Assembly: GCA_016712145.1 (NCBI GenBank)
Contig: JADJRO010000001.1
Location: 1,240,001-1,304,000, forward strand
Reading direction: 5' to 3'
DNA length: 64,000 bases
From: Saprospiraceae bacterium
GTDB taxonomy: Bacteria > Bacteroidota > Bacteroidia > Chitinophagales > Saprospiraceae
Shown: positions 9,050-17,972 of the stretch, in pieces
Position numbering within the stretch: the first letter of the stretch is position 1
Layout of the letters: each line of letters starts with the position of its first letter
Translations under genes and position numbers: made by a program
The notes under the pieces: model-generated
What the model was told of the DNA's origin: nothing
The model's database searches: none
Seen by the model: the letters and a program-made list of their open reading frames with translations, nothing else

Positions 9050-11620
9050 TCAAAAATCCATTCTCAATTTCAAATTAATCCTCCGCGAACTCAGATAATT
9101 TGGAATGGCAAATTGGTAATTGTACAAAGACTTAATCCAACTCACAGATGCTTCGTTTTTTACTTTTAGTAAATTGAACACTTCCAAACTTAACCAAGTT
9201 TGTCTGGTGAAATTCATGAAACGGAATCCTCTGTTTGGAGTGTTTTGATCCCACATTAAAAAAGAAAAACCAATATCGACGCGGTGGTAGGCTTTGAGTC
9301 TTTTGTCGTTTCTAAAAATAAGATTGTCTCCTTTTAATCCATAGGGTAAACCTCCCGCTACATTAATATTTAAATGCATTTTAAAACGATCATTTTTAGG
9401 CAAGTAATCCTGAAAATACATTCCTAAAGCAAACAATTGATCGGTAGGCCTGGGGACATCCTTAATGGCATTGCCTGACGGATTTTCTATATCGCGTTCT
9501 TTGTGTTGAATTCCATTCAGCCGTTCGCGGGTTCTCAAAAATGAAATATTGACCCAGGATTCTGCTCCTGGTACAAATTCACCGTAAATCCGATTGTCCC
9601 ATCCAATGGCATATGCTTTGGAATCATTGATACCAGAATAACGGATGCGCACATTTTCCAAATCATAGGATACCAAATCCCACATGTTTTTATAATAGAT
9701 CTCTGAAATCCATCTGAATTGTGACGGGCTGATTTTTGGCATCCGGAAATCTCGTTGAATTCCCAAAAGCAATTGATTTGATTTTTGAGCTTGTTGATTA
9801 AAATTTAAATTTCCGTCTACCAATCGCATCTCTCGATAAAAAGGGGGCTGATAATACCAACCTCCTGCTAACCATACATGAATGCGGTTGTCATTTTGCA
9901 CTGGAATCCATTCCAGTTTTAATCTCGGATTTATAAAGGATTCACGATTTAAATCGCTGTGGTGAAATCGTAGGCCTGGAGTGATCTTTAATAATTGTTT
10001 GCTTGCAATCAACCAACTCATATCATCCTGAAACCAGAATCCCATTTTATTATTTGTAAAATTATTTTGGGTTTTATACACGTAATTTAATACCAAGCGG
10101 CTCTCATCGTAGGGCAGTGAATATCCTGCTGAATCCAAACGCTCCCACTCATTGATCTTGTCTTCAATGTGTTCATTTTTCCAAAAGATTCCGGCTTGCA
10201 CAAAATGCTGGATGGAATGAAAATTAAATTCTATACCAGCACGGGCTTCCTGATTCCAAATCAAGGTATTTAAAAAATCACGATTGTAAAGATGCTGGGT
10301 TCCTTCACCCCACAGTTTAACTTCTTTTCCTTTTTCATCTGTATTTCCTGCTTCAACTTCAACCAATCGATAATATCCTAAAATGTCAAATTGCTCGGCT
10401 TCATATCCCTGGTGGATCGATGAAATCAATTTAAAAAAATAAGGATTCCGTTTGTTATCAGAAAAATAATTCAAACTCAATCCACTCATGTTCTGTTCAA
10501 ACACATCTTCCTCTGCTCCTTCAAAAACAGTATTCAGGTTGATCACCTGAAAAAAAGAGCCCTTTGCAACACTGGAAGATTCAGGAATTAATTTATAAAC
10601 ACTTTTATTAAAATTAGCGATCCATGAAAGTTTCCAGTGTTTATTAAAACTGTAACTTAAAAAAGATTGTATATCTAAAAAATTAGGTTGGTACTCGCCT
10701 TCTACATCCAAACTACTCAATAAATATTTTGTGGTTTTATAACGCACTCCCAACAGGTAACTGAACTTTTTTACGGCATCTTTCGAAAATAATTTCGAGC
10801 CTTCCAGGTGTGCACTGGCACCTAATGGACTTAACACAAGGCTCGAACGAAAGCGATCGGGTGTTTTATAACGTATATCCAGAACCGATGACATTTTATC
10901 TCCATAACGCGATTCAAATCCACCGGATGAAAATTTTAAATCTTTGATTAAATCAGGATTTGGAAATGAAAGTCCTTCTTGTTGTCCGTTGCGAATGAGT
11001 TGCGGTCGGAACACTTCAAAATCATTTACAAAAACCAGGTTTTCATCATAAGAGCCTCCCCTGACACTGTACTGTGAAGACAACTCCCCACCGGCACTGC
11101 TTCGCACGCCCAAACCAATCACAGGCAAAATACTTTCCAGGTTTGAATTTACACTGGGCAACAATTGAAAAGCTTCAACTTGCTCGCGAACGGTTGAGCC
11201 CTCGTTGTCTTTCTTATCCACGATTTCAATTTCTTTGCTGATCGATTTTTTAAGGGATAGTTTTAAAATGAAATCCGCATGCACATCTGATTTCTTCAAT
11301 ACAAGCTCTTTCGTTTGATAACCCAAGCGATTGAATTTCAAATTCCATTCAGCTTGATCCGGAAGTTGGATGCTAAAGTGTCCATCCAGTTTAGATTCTG
11401 AATAAAAAGAACGTTCCGGTATATAAATAATTACCTGTTCAATAGGAGTTCCTGACTCTTCATCAAGGACAATTCCATTTACAAGAATTGTTTGAATTTG
11501 TGCGTCCGTTTGAAATAAACTGATTACGGCCACTATGAATACTAACAAGAATTTTTCCAAAGGAAGGTGATTGCTGGTGTTGACGATGCGATTCAACAAA
11601 ATTATCAGCTTAAAACTCAA
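9050..11620 (-). CDS. TonB-dependent receptor with carboxypeptidase-regulatory-like N-terminal domain
   Basis: The roughly 850-residue outer-membrane protein starts with a hydrophobic signal region (FLLVFIVAVISLFQ) and a CarboxypepD_reg-like beta domain at about residues 45-125 (VNGIVLDEESGTPIEQVIIY). A TonB plug follows at about 145-260 (SAGGELSSQYSVRGGSYDEN, then GGFESRYGDKMSSVLDI), then a long 22-strand-type barrel ending in an aromatic-rich beta-strand with terminal Phe. There is no ATG at the 5' end; the frame opens with TTG at 11620 and overlaps the rpe stop by 11 bases, so the exact start is uncertain. The nutrient is unknown. It probably works with the TonB-type protein at 42653-43396. 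Confidence 0.88.
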   Translation of the reverse strand: MSFKLIILLNRIVNTSNHLPLEKFLLVFIVAVISLFQTDAQIQTILVNGIVLDEESGTPIEQVIIYIPERSFYSESKLDGHFSIQLPDQAEWNLKFNRLGYQTKELVLKKSDVHADFILKLSLKKSISKEIEIVDKKDNEGSTVREQVEAFQLLPSVNSNLESILPVIGLGVRSSAGGELSSQYSVRGGSYDENLVFVNDFEVFRPQLIRNGQQEGLSFPNPDLIKDLKFSSGGFESRYGDKMSSVLDIRYKTPDRFRSSLVLSPLGASAHLEGSKLFSKDAVKKFSYLLGVRYKTTKYLLSSLDVEGEYQPNFLDIQSFLSYSFNKHWKLSWIANFNKSVYKLIPESSSVAKGSFFQVINLNTVFEGAEEDVFEQNMSGLSLNYFSDNKRNPYFFKLISSIHQGYEAEQFDILGYYRLVEVEAGNTDEKGKEVKLWGEGTQHLYNRDFLNTLIWNQEARAGIEFNFHSIQHFVQAGIFWKNEHIEDKINEWERLDSAGYSLPYDESRLVLNYVYKTQNNFTNNKMGFWFQDDMSWLIASKQLLKITPGLRFHHSDLNRESFINPRLKLEWIPVQNDNRIHVWLAGGWYYQPPFYREMRLVDGNLNFNQQAQKSNQLLLGIQRDFRMPKISPSQFRWISEIYYKNMWDLVSYDLENVRIRYSGINDSKAYAIGWDNRIYGEFVPGAESWVNISFLRTRERLNGIQHKERDIENPSGNAIKDVPRPTDQLFALGMYFQDYLPKNDRFKMHLNINVAGGLPYGLKGDNLIFRNDKRLKAYHRVDIGFSFLMWDQNTPNRGFRFMNFTRQTWLSLEVFNLLKVKNEASVSWIKSLYNYQFAIPNYLSSRRINLKLRMDF

Positions 11621-12278
11621 AGGAATTAACGGAAATGGATTTTAATTGGCTGATCACTCCAGCTGGATTTGGATCTCCAAATACCGCATTGCCTGCAACC
11701 AATACATCTGCGCCAGCTTTTAAAATAACTTCTGCATTTTGCAGTCCAACACCTCCATCAACTTCAATTTTGGTAGAAAGATTTCGTTTTACAATTTCTT
11801 CTTTGAGTTCTTTAATCTTCTGAAGGCTGCGGTAAATAAATTTTTGTCCGCCAAAACCTGGATTAACAGACATCAAACAAACCACGTCAACGTCTTCCAA
11901 TACATCAAATAAAGCTTGTACGGGACTGTGTGGATTCAAAGCCACACCCGCAAGGGCACCACTTTCTTTGATTTGTTGAATGACCCGATGTAAATGGGTG
12001 CACGCTTCCAGGTGCACGCTGATGCTATCCGCACCTGCTTTCCTGAAATCTGAAATATACTTTTCAGGTTGTAGGATCATTAAATGAACGTCCAAGGGTT
12101 TGGTTGCTTTGCGTTTGACTGCAGCGATGACAGGTAAGCCAAAACTGATATTGGGTACAAATTGGCCGTCCATCACATCCAGATGAAACCAATCTGCTTT
12201 ACTTTGATTGATCCAATCAATTTCTTCTCCGATCCGGAGGAAATCACAACTAAGTAAGGATGGAGCTATTAAATGCAT
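11610..12278 (-). CDS. rpe: Ribulose-phosphate 3-epimerase
   Basis: The 222-residue TIM barrel interconverts ribulose-5-phosphate and xylulose-5-phosphate in the pentose phosphate pathway. Family signatures are clear: IAPSLLSCDF at the N-terminus, WFHLDVMDGQFVPNISFG (metal-binding His and catalytic Asp), DVHLMI, the NPGFGGQKF phosphate loop, and EVDGGVG with the second catalytic Asp. The start is set at ATG 12278 (MHLIAPSLL) because this matches family length; a TTG lies 15 bases upstream. The end overlaps the start of the TonB-dependent receptor frame, so the two may be co-transcribed, though they have no obvious functional link. Confidence 0.95.
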   Translation of the reverse strand: MHLIAPSLLSCDFLRIGEEIDWINQSKADWFHLDVMDGQFVPNISFGLPVIAAVKRKATKPLDVHLMILQPEKYISDFRKAGADSISVHLEACTHLHRVIQQIKESGALAGVALNPHSPVQALFDVLEDVDVVCLMSVNPGFGGQKFIYRSLQKIKELKEEIVKRNLSTKIEVDGGVGLQNAEVILKAGADVLVAGNAVFGDPNPAGVISQLKSISVNSFEF

Positions 12279-12301
12279 TGCGAATGAATGCAAAAATAGG
12301 T

Positions 12302-13195
12302 CTAATTTTTTAGAAACCGGACGAGTTCATCTTGAACCTGCAAATAATAAATTCCATTTGGCAGTTCGCTAAGGTCTATGGTTTGTCCGTCCAGGAGATT
12401 AATCTGGAAACTTTGCCCATGAATATTATAAAGCTTCATAGGAATCCCATCAATTGCCTGTACATTGAAATGAATGGAATTTGAAGCCGGATTCGGATAG
12501 ACTTCCAATTTTTTACGGGTTTTATCTTTCAGACTCACAATTGGGCTAAAACTTTCAGAGCCATCGCGATCAACCGTTTTTAGACGGAAATATTGGCTTG
12601 TACTCAAGTTGCCGGTTGGATTCGTCTTTAACTGATATCTGTAGCTTTGCAAAGAGTTACTTTCACCTGTTGCTTTTACTTTAGCAACTTCATTAAATTT
12701 TTTGGAATCTGCACTTTGCTGAATTATAAAATGAGACACATTAGATTCTGTAGCAGTTTGCCATTTTAAATCAACCAAACCGATCGAAGAATTTTCTGCG
12801 CTAAAGTTTACCAGTTTGATAGGTAGAATAATTTGCTCATCGACTGCACCGCATAGGGTGTGGTTGACTGTTTTTCCGTGGGCAGCGCAATAAGCTGTCG
12901 AACTGCAATCGGCTGTAAATTCAAACACTTCACAAATTACAGAGCCGACGGATACATTGGAAACATAAATGGTTCGTGTAAGCGTTCCGTAACTATACTT
13001 GATGGTATACACGATATGATGTGCTTGTTCGCTTACTTTTCGAACACAAAACTTGATTTTAAAATTACAATCAGAACCGGATACAAATGTTTTACTGATT
13101 ATGGTCAAACCATTGGTAACGGTGTCAATACATTTTTGCGAATGGGCAGAAATGCAAATAAAACAAATAAGTGTAAGTAAAAGAGACCTTTTCAT
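12302..13195 (-). CDS. Secreted protein with a type IX secretion C-terminal sorting domain
   Basis: The start at ATG 13195 puts a signal peptide first (MKRSLLLTLICFICISAHSQ); the frame also reads 17 codons further upstream without a signal, so the internal ATG is preferred. The mature protein has a cysteine-containing N-terminal beta domain of unknown type. A fibronectin-like stretch common before sorting tails follows (VDLKWQTATESNVSHFIIQQ). It ends in a Por-type sorting tail (VYPNPASNSIHF, ISLEELPNGIYYLQV-like). It is expected to be exported across the inner membrane by Sec, then across the outer membrane by T9SS. The cargo function is unknown. Confidence 0.85.
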   Translation of the reverse strand: MKRSLLLTLICFICISAHSQKCIDTVTNGLTIISKTFVSGSDCNFKIKFCVRKVSEQAHHIVYTIKYSYGTLTRTIYVSNVSVGSVICEVFEFTADCSSTAYCAAHGKTVNHTLCGAVDEQIILPIKLVNFSAENSSIGLVDLKWQTATESNVSHFIIQQSADSKKFNEVAKVKATGESNSLQSYRYQLKTNPTGNLSTSQYFRLKTVDRDGSESFSPIVSLKDKTRKKLEVYPNPASNSIHFNVQAIDGIPMKLYNIHGQSFQINLLDGQTIDLSELPNGIYYLQVQDELVRFLKN

Positions 13196-13292
13196 AGCGG
13201 GGGGATTCAATCGATTCGTCTTAGGTAAAGATATAACCCAATCCATTCATTGTGAATGGTTTATACGAATAATTGTTTTGCTAATGTATTAG

Positions 13293-14009
13293 TTACTTAG
13301 AATCTGTAAAATGCACGGATTCAAAGGGAATGGTTTCTTTGAGTGACATTTTCAAAAATACATTGGCAGTGACCCAAACATCCCTGGAACAATATTCCCC
13401 AATACGTTTTAAATCGTGATCTTCGTAATAGACTTTTCCAACCATCGATCCATCGATATCAGATTTTGAAGTTTCTAAATTGAAGCAAGCCGTTAATAAT
13501 TCGAGGGAAACATAATTTTTCTGATCCCCGAATTTCCACATATCCAGGGTATCGAGCAGGTATTTTAACTCCCAGGGTTTTTTAGAAGAAATATTAAAGA
13601 GGGCCGGTAAGGCAATCCCATTTATCAAGGCACGCCGACAAATGTAGGGAACGTCAAATTCTTTGATATTGTGTCCGCAAATGAAATGTTTATCTGGATT
13701 ATTGAAATGACTTTGGACGATTTGGAAGAACTTTTCGATGAGTTCAGCTTCGTCATCTCCACAAAGGGTTGTGATCCGCAATTGGCCTTTGTGAAAGAAA
13801 CCCAAGCCGATGCAAACGATCTTTCCGAACTCAGCGTAAATGGCTGCTTTATCGAGATATAACTGATCCGGGGTTTTATCTGGCTCCTTTTCCTGAAAAT
13901 AACGAATCTTTCTTTCGAACATAGATTGCCACTGAAAATCGAGGGATTCATAGGCTTGATATTGACTTACGGTTTCAATATCAATAAATAATATATTAGA
14001 TAGTTCCAT
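13293..14009 (-). CDS. PolB-like 3'-5' exonuclease (DEDDy family)
   Basis: The 238-residue protein matches stand-alone 3'-5' exonucleases related to the proofreading domain of family B polymerases. Motif I is NILFIDIET with the Asp-Glu pair, motif II is CGHNIKEFDVPYI, and motif III is GEYCSRDVW with the Tyr-x3-Asp arrangement of the DEDDy class. These residues bind two metal ions that hydrolyse 3' ends. The start is placed at ATG 14009 (MELSNILFIDIET), because the longer frame from 14129 adds 40 residues unlike the family and would overlap the divergent gene at 14116. The role is probably DNA repair, but that is inference. Confidence 0.87.
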   Translation of the reverse strand: MELSNILFIDIETVSQYQAYESLDFQWQSMFERKIRYFQEKEPDKTPDQLYLDKAAIYAEFGKIVCIGLGFFHKGQLRITTLCGDDEAELIEKFFQIVQSHFNNPDKHFICGHNIKEFDVPYICRRALINGIALPALFNISSKKPWELKYLLDTLDMWKFGDQKNYVSLELLTACFNLETSKSDIDGSMVGKVYYEDHDLKRIGEYCSRDVWVTANVFLKMSLKETIPFESVHFTDSK

Positions 14010-14115
14010 AATGTTATCAATCAGGGTAAACCCTGAATTTTGCAATTCAGAAACTAAAAATAAGAATTTTTGCGTTAAAGCAGTTAATTTTACACTATAA
14101 CAAAAACAATAAGAT

Positions 14116-15090
14116 ATGGCCAATTCCAATCAAAGTATTAAAGCCCTCGTAATTATCCTTTTAGTAGGCTTATTTGGCTTAAACGTTTACCAGTTTGTAA
14201 ACAACTCCAATCTTCAAAAAGACAATGTAGCTAAAGAAAATGAGCTGGTGCAATTGGAAGATGCCAAGGCTAAACTTGACAAAGAGTATCAGCAAGCAGT
14301 GAGTGATCTCAATGATATGAAAACCAATAATGAAGAATTAAACAAAGTCATTGATGCTCAAAAAGAAGATCTCCGCATCCAAAAAGAAAAAGTGACCGGA
14401 CTGTTGAAAGATAGCAAGAACCTTGCAATTGCCCGCAAAGAAATGGAATCAATGCGTACCAAGACCCAAGAGTATATTACAGAAATCAATCGCTTAAAAT
14501 CAGAAAACGCAAGCCTGAGTTCTTCCAATACTGCTTTGCTATCAGACAAAGAAAATCTTACTAAAGATTTACAAACCAAGTCTGCAGAAAATCAACAATT
14601 AACAGAAGCTAAAACAAACTTAAGCAGTGAGAAAGAAAATCTTTCTAAAGAAAAAGATCAACTCAGCAGAAAAGTAAATCGTGCAACATCCATTCCTGTA
14701 CAAAAGATCAATGCAGACGCATATCAAAACCGGGAAGGTAAAAAACCAAAATCAGTATCCAGAGCCAATGAAACCGATTTTGTAGAAGTTTGTTTTAAAA
14801 CAACCGTCAATAAAAATGCTGAAGCCGGAAGTGAAAAATTTTATGTCCGCATCATCAATCCAACAGGTGAAACACAGGCAATTGAATCTGAAGGTTCCGG
14901 TGTACTTCGCAACGATTCCAATGGTGAGACCATTAAATATTCAACAGCTGTTATGGCTCCTTATACCCATGATGAAAAAGAAATCTGTGCCAAGTTTAAA
15001 AATCCTGGTGGATTCAGTGCAGGTGTATATCAGATCGAGGTTTTCAATAAAGGCTATTTGGCTGGAACGTCAACACTGAAATTAAAATAA
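14116..15090 (+). CDS. Membrane-anchored coiled-coil protein, unknown function
   Basis: The 324-residue protein has a short cytosolic N-terminus and one transmembrane helix (ALVIILLVGLFGLNVYQFV, about residues 10-28). A long heptad-rich coiled coil follows at about 30-190, full of K, E, Q and L, and then a C-terminal beta-rich domain (FVEVCFKTTVNKNAEAG, FYVRIINPTGETQ, GVYQIEVFNKGYLAGTS). The layout suggests a periplasm-facing rod with a globular tip. Similar proteins in Bacteroidota are annotated only as hypothetical. It is divergent from the exonuclease gene and precedes pnuC by 71 bases. Confidence 0.75.
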   Translation: MANSNQSIKALVIILLVGLFGLNVYQFVNNSNLQKDNVAKENELVQLEDAKAKLDKEYQQAVSDLNDMKTNNEELNKVIDAQKEDLRIQKEKVTGLLKDSKNLAIARKEMESMRTKTQEYITEINRLKSENASLSSSNTALLSDKENLTKDLQTKSAENQQLTEAKTNLSSEKENLSKEKDQLSRKVNRATSIPVQKINADAYQNREGKKPKSVSRANETDFVEVCFKTTVNKNAEAGSEKFYVRIINPTGETQAIESEGSGVLRNDSNGETIKYSTAVMAPYTHDEKEICAKFKNPGGFSAGVYQIEVFNKGYLAGTSTLKLK

Positions 15091-15161
15091 AGGAAGCTGC
15101 TTAACATTGAAATTAAGGCTCAAGGGTTTTTAAGCCTTATGGTTCAACGCTTCGAATTCCT

Positions 15162-15776
15162 ATGGATTACATCGTTTTCACGATTGGCACTTACGGGGTA
15201 AGTGCCCTTGAGTTGTTTTCAGTTGTTGCTGGCATTTGGGCTGTGTATCTGGCAGCACAAGAAAAAATACTTACCTGGCCAATCGGCATACTCAATATCG
15301 TCAGTGCTTTTTTTATTTACTACCACGTCCGATTGTATTCGGATATGTTTTTACAAATTTATTTTTTTGGGATCGCAGTCTATGGCTGGAATAATTGGAA
15401 AAATGAAAAGCGTTCGCAGCTCCCATTAAAATGGCTCACAACAAACCAACGAATTTACTTAGCCGGATTGATTGTAATTTTTACAGCAGTACTTGGTTAT
15501 TTCATGAGTCAGATTCATATCCATTTTCCTGCAACTTTTCCGGAAGCTGCTGCTTATCCTTATGCTGATACCTGGGTTGCTGTAACCAGCATTGCGGCCA
15601 ATACACTAATGGCCAAACGATTTATTGAAAATTGGATTTTATGGATTGCTGTAGATATTTTGTGCGTATATCTCTATTTACAAAAAGGGATCGCCTTTGT
15701 ATCTTTTGAATTTTTTATATTCTTAATACTTGCTTGTTATGGATTGATTAAGTGGAGGAGGATGAAGAAAGGCTAG
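15162..15776 (+). CDS. pnuC: PnuC-type nicotinamide riboside transporter
   Basis: The 204-residue membrane protein has about seven transmembrane helices and the PnuC signatures LTWPIGILN near the N-terminus, the aromatic repeat YGWNNW in the centre, and ADTWVAVTSIAANTLMAKR followed by ENWILWIAVD. PnuC proteins carry nicotinamide riboside inward by facilitated diffusion; trapping depends on NAD-salvage kinases, none of which is visible here. Some relatives carry other vitamins (PnuT, PnuX), and substrate cannot be told from sequence alone. The ATG at 15162 is the only good start. The gene is followed directly by heptamer repeats. Confidence 0.88.
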   Translation: MDYIVFTIGTYGVSALELFSVVAGIWAVYLAAQEKILTWPIGILNIVSAFFIYYHVRLYSDMFLQIYFFGIAVYGWNNWKNEKRSQLPLKWLTTNQRIYLAGLIVIFTAVLGYFMSQIHIHFPATFPEAAAYPYADTWVAVTSIAANTLMAKRFIENWILWIAVDILCVYLYLQKGIAFVSFEFFIFLILACYGLIKWRRMKKG

Positions 15777-15865
15777 AGGCTAGAGGCTAGAGGCTAAAGG
15801 ATAGAGGATAGAGAATAGAGGATAGAGGCTGAAGGTTACAGACTACAGACTACAGACTACAGACT
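15777..15865 (+). repeat. Heptamer tandem repeats, two classes back to back
   Basis: Directly after the pnuC stop, units of the type GGCTAGA/GGCTAAA/GGATAGA run in tandem with a 7-bp period. They switch to CAGACTA units (CAGACTACAGACTACAGACT) before the end of the convergent SDR gene. The same two classes recur together at 35.5-35.8 kb and 36.4-36.6 kb. Confidence 0.85.
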
Positions 15866-15870
15866 GAAAT

Positions 15871-17418
15871 TTACCAATCAATCGGCATGTAATCTTTTAA
15901 AAATTTTCCACACCAGTGTTTGCCAGTTAAGATTCCATCTATGAAGGGATCACAAACACGTGCAGCACCATCCACAATATCCAATGGAGGTTGAAAATCA
16001 TGGACCTCCGATTTATAGCGGGCAAGTTCAACAGGATCTTCATCGGTTACCCAGCCGGTATCGACTGCATTCATAAAAATTCCATATTCTGCCAATTCGG
16101 CTGCAGCTGTATGGGTCATCATATTGAGTGCAGCTTTGGCCATATTGGTATGTGGATGCCTTGCTGCTTTTGTAAAACGATAAAATTTTCCTTCCATAGC
16201 CGTTACATTGACAATATGCTTTTGTCCGGTATGGTCGCGTTTCATTAGCTGGAGCAACTGATTGTTTAATACAAACGGGGCAATGGCATTGACCAATTGG
16301 ACTTCTATCATTTCAGCTGTTTCAATTTCACCCAACTTTAATCTCCAGCTATTTGTTTTGCGCAGATCGACTTGTTGCAAATCGGCATCCAATGCGCCAC
16401 TGGGAAATAATTGCGCTGCATCGATCGTCTTGTCTATCTTATAGGGTATTTGTGATAATGCTGCTGAAGCACTGAGTCCGATTCCGGAATCATGTACATC
16501 CCAACTTACCGGTAAGGATTGTAATTCCTGTTTATCGGCATGCAATTGGTTTAACTGTTGAATGACCCGATGATGATTGGATAAAAGACTTTGTGCTGCA
16601 TTCGGCAATTGCTCAAAGGGTATGGATTCAGTTTCTAAAAGATGGCTGTAAAATCCGGGAGGACGTCGAACGGTTTGTGCTGCATTGTTGATTAATAAAT
16701 CCAATCGGGAAAATTGATGCAGGATATGCGAACAAAAAAGTTCGACACTTGGAATGTGACGTAAATCCAAACCATAGATGTGTAAGCGATCTTTCCAATC
16801 AACAAAATCGGATTCTTTGGCATATCGCAATGCAGAATCGACCGGAAAGCGAGTTGTTGCAATCACAATTGCACCCGAACGCAACAATTTAAGTGTCGCC
16901 TGATAACCTATTTTCAATCGCGAACCGGTAATGAGTGCAACTTGTCCGCTGAGATCACAATGTTGAAATCGTTTGGCATAATTGTAATCGCCACAAGCCA
17001 AACACATGGCGTCATAAAAATGATGCACTTCTGTATATTCCGCTTTGCAGATATAACAATTGCGTGGACTGTTTAAATATTGCTTGACTTTTGATTGCGT
17101 TTCCTGTTCCGGTAACTGCATGGGAGCTACAAACACGGTGTCGGTTCGTGCTTTGCGAATCCCTGCTGCTGCAAAACTTTTACGATTGTGTTCTTTAATT
17201 TTTTGGTTCTCCAGATTTTTAAGTCCTTTCAATCGTTTCTTACGTTCCTTCCGATCCGGTCTTGAAAATATGCCCGATGCTTTACGCAAAGCATCCAATT
17301 GCTCGGCTTGTATATGTCCTAACTGATCTCCGTTTTCACATAAATAATGCATCAATTGAATACATCGTTCAATTGAATCTTTAGACAGCAAGTCATTTTT
17401 AGAAGAATTTTGGGACAT
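15871..17418 (-). CDS. Short-chain dehydrogenase/reductase-like protein with N-terminal zinc-ribbon-like extension
   Basis: The 515-residue protein has a basic helical N-terminus, then four cysteines in two pairs (C121/C124 and C139/C142), a likely zinc site. An SDR Rossmann domain starts near residue 155 with the dinucleotide loop TGSRLKIG at 164-171 and the NNAA motif near 244. The usual active-site Tyr-x3-Lys is replaced by T424-x3-K428 (HTNMAK) and the catalytic Ser by Thr (NVTAMEG). A long insert lies at about 255-370. The replacement of Tyr implies either a different chemistry or a non-catalytic role. Its partner and substrate are unknown. It is convergent with pnuC. Confidence 0.82.
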   Translation of the reverse strand: MSQNSSKNDLLSKDSIERCIQLMHYLCENGDQLGHIQAEQLDALRKASGIFSRPDRKERKKRLKGLKNLENQKIKEHNRKSFAAAGIRKARTDTVFVAPMQLPEQETQSKVKQYLNSPRNCYICKAEYTEVHHFYDAMCLACGDYNYAKRFQHCDLSGQVALITGSRLKIGYQATLKLLRSGAIVIATTRFPVDSALRYAKESDFVDWKDRLHIYGLDLRHIPSVELFCSHILHQFSRLDLLINNAAQTVRRPPGFYSHLLETESIPFEQLPNAAQSLLSNHHRVIQQLNQLHADKQELQSLPVSWDVHDSGIGLSASAALSQIPYKIDKTIDAAQLFPSGALDADLQQVDLRKTNSWRLKLGEIETAEMIEVQLVNAIAPFVLNNQLLQLMKRDHTGQKHIVNVTAMEGKFYRFTKAARHPHTNMAKAALNMMTHTAAAELAEYGIFMNAVDTGWVTDEDPVELARYKSEVHDFQPPLDIVDGAARVCDPFIDGILTGKHWCGKFLKDYMPIDW

Positions 17419-17451
17419 AAGTGAATTTGACGCAAAAATAGGAATTTAGGG

Positions 17452-17540
17452 GATAGTTGATAGATGATAGTTGGTAGTTGATGGTTGGTAGTTGATGGTT
17501 GGTAGTTGATAGTTGGTAGTTGATAGTTGATAGTTGTTGA
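17452..17540 (+). repeat. Heptamer tandem repeats of the TAGTTGA class
   Basis: About twelve 7-bp units alternate between TAGTTGA, TAGTTGG and TGGTTGG, directly upstream of the SDR gene. The same class recurs at 40.2 kb and 45.6 kb. The 17419-17972 stretch otherwise holds no gene: after this array come AT-rich DNA and a palindromic element. Confidence 0.85.
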
Positions 17541-17772
17541 GAATTCGCAATTTTCGTAATTCCGTAATTCGTAATTTTCTTCTTTTCGTCTTTGAGTCTT
17601 TGTGAGAAATTAAATTAGTTGATAGTTGTTTGTTTTTAGTAATAAATGGTCAATGGTCTTTCTTTCAATGGTCTATCGTCAATGGTCCCTGTTTGTCGTT
17701 TTACCTGAAATAGCTAGACTTCTCTATTTATAATATACTTTGTAATGCTGTTGTTTATAAAAAAAAGTTACC

Positions 17773-17871
17773 GAAGGCGTCCCGCCGAGGTTTGAATAAA
17801 AATTTATCTTGTATTCAGGTGATTGTTTTTTGTTTATGATTTATCCCCTTTGGTTTCGGCGGGACGCCTTC
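17773..17871. repeat. Perfect 16-bp inverted repeat enclosing about 67 bp (MITE-like)
   Basis: GAAGGCGTCCCGCCGA at 17773-17788 is exactly repeated in inverse at 17856-17871. The GC-rich arms contrast with the AT-rich surroundings. The element could be a small non-autonomous transposon remnant, or a long hairpin terminating transcription. No target-site duplication was clearly seen. Confidence 0.7.
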
Positions 17872-17972
17872 AACAACTGTTTTTTATTAGGCTGATTAAT
17901 ATAAAATATTTATAGATTAAAATATTTTAGAACTGTAGTATAGAAAAATGGCAATATTTTAAAAAAGATAGT

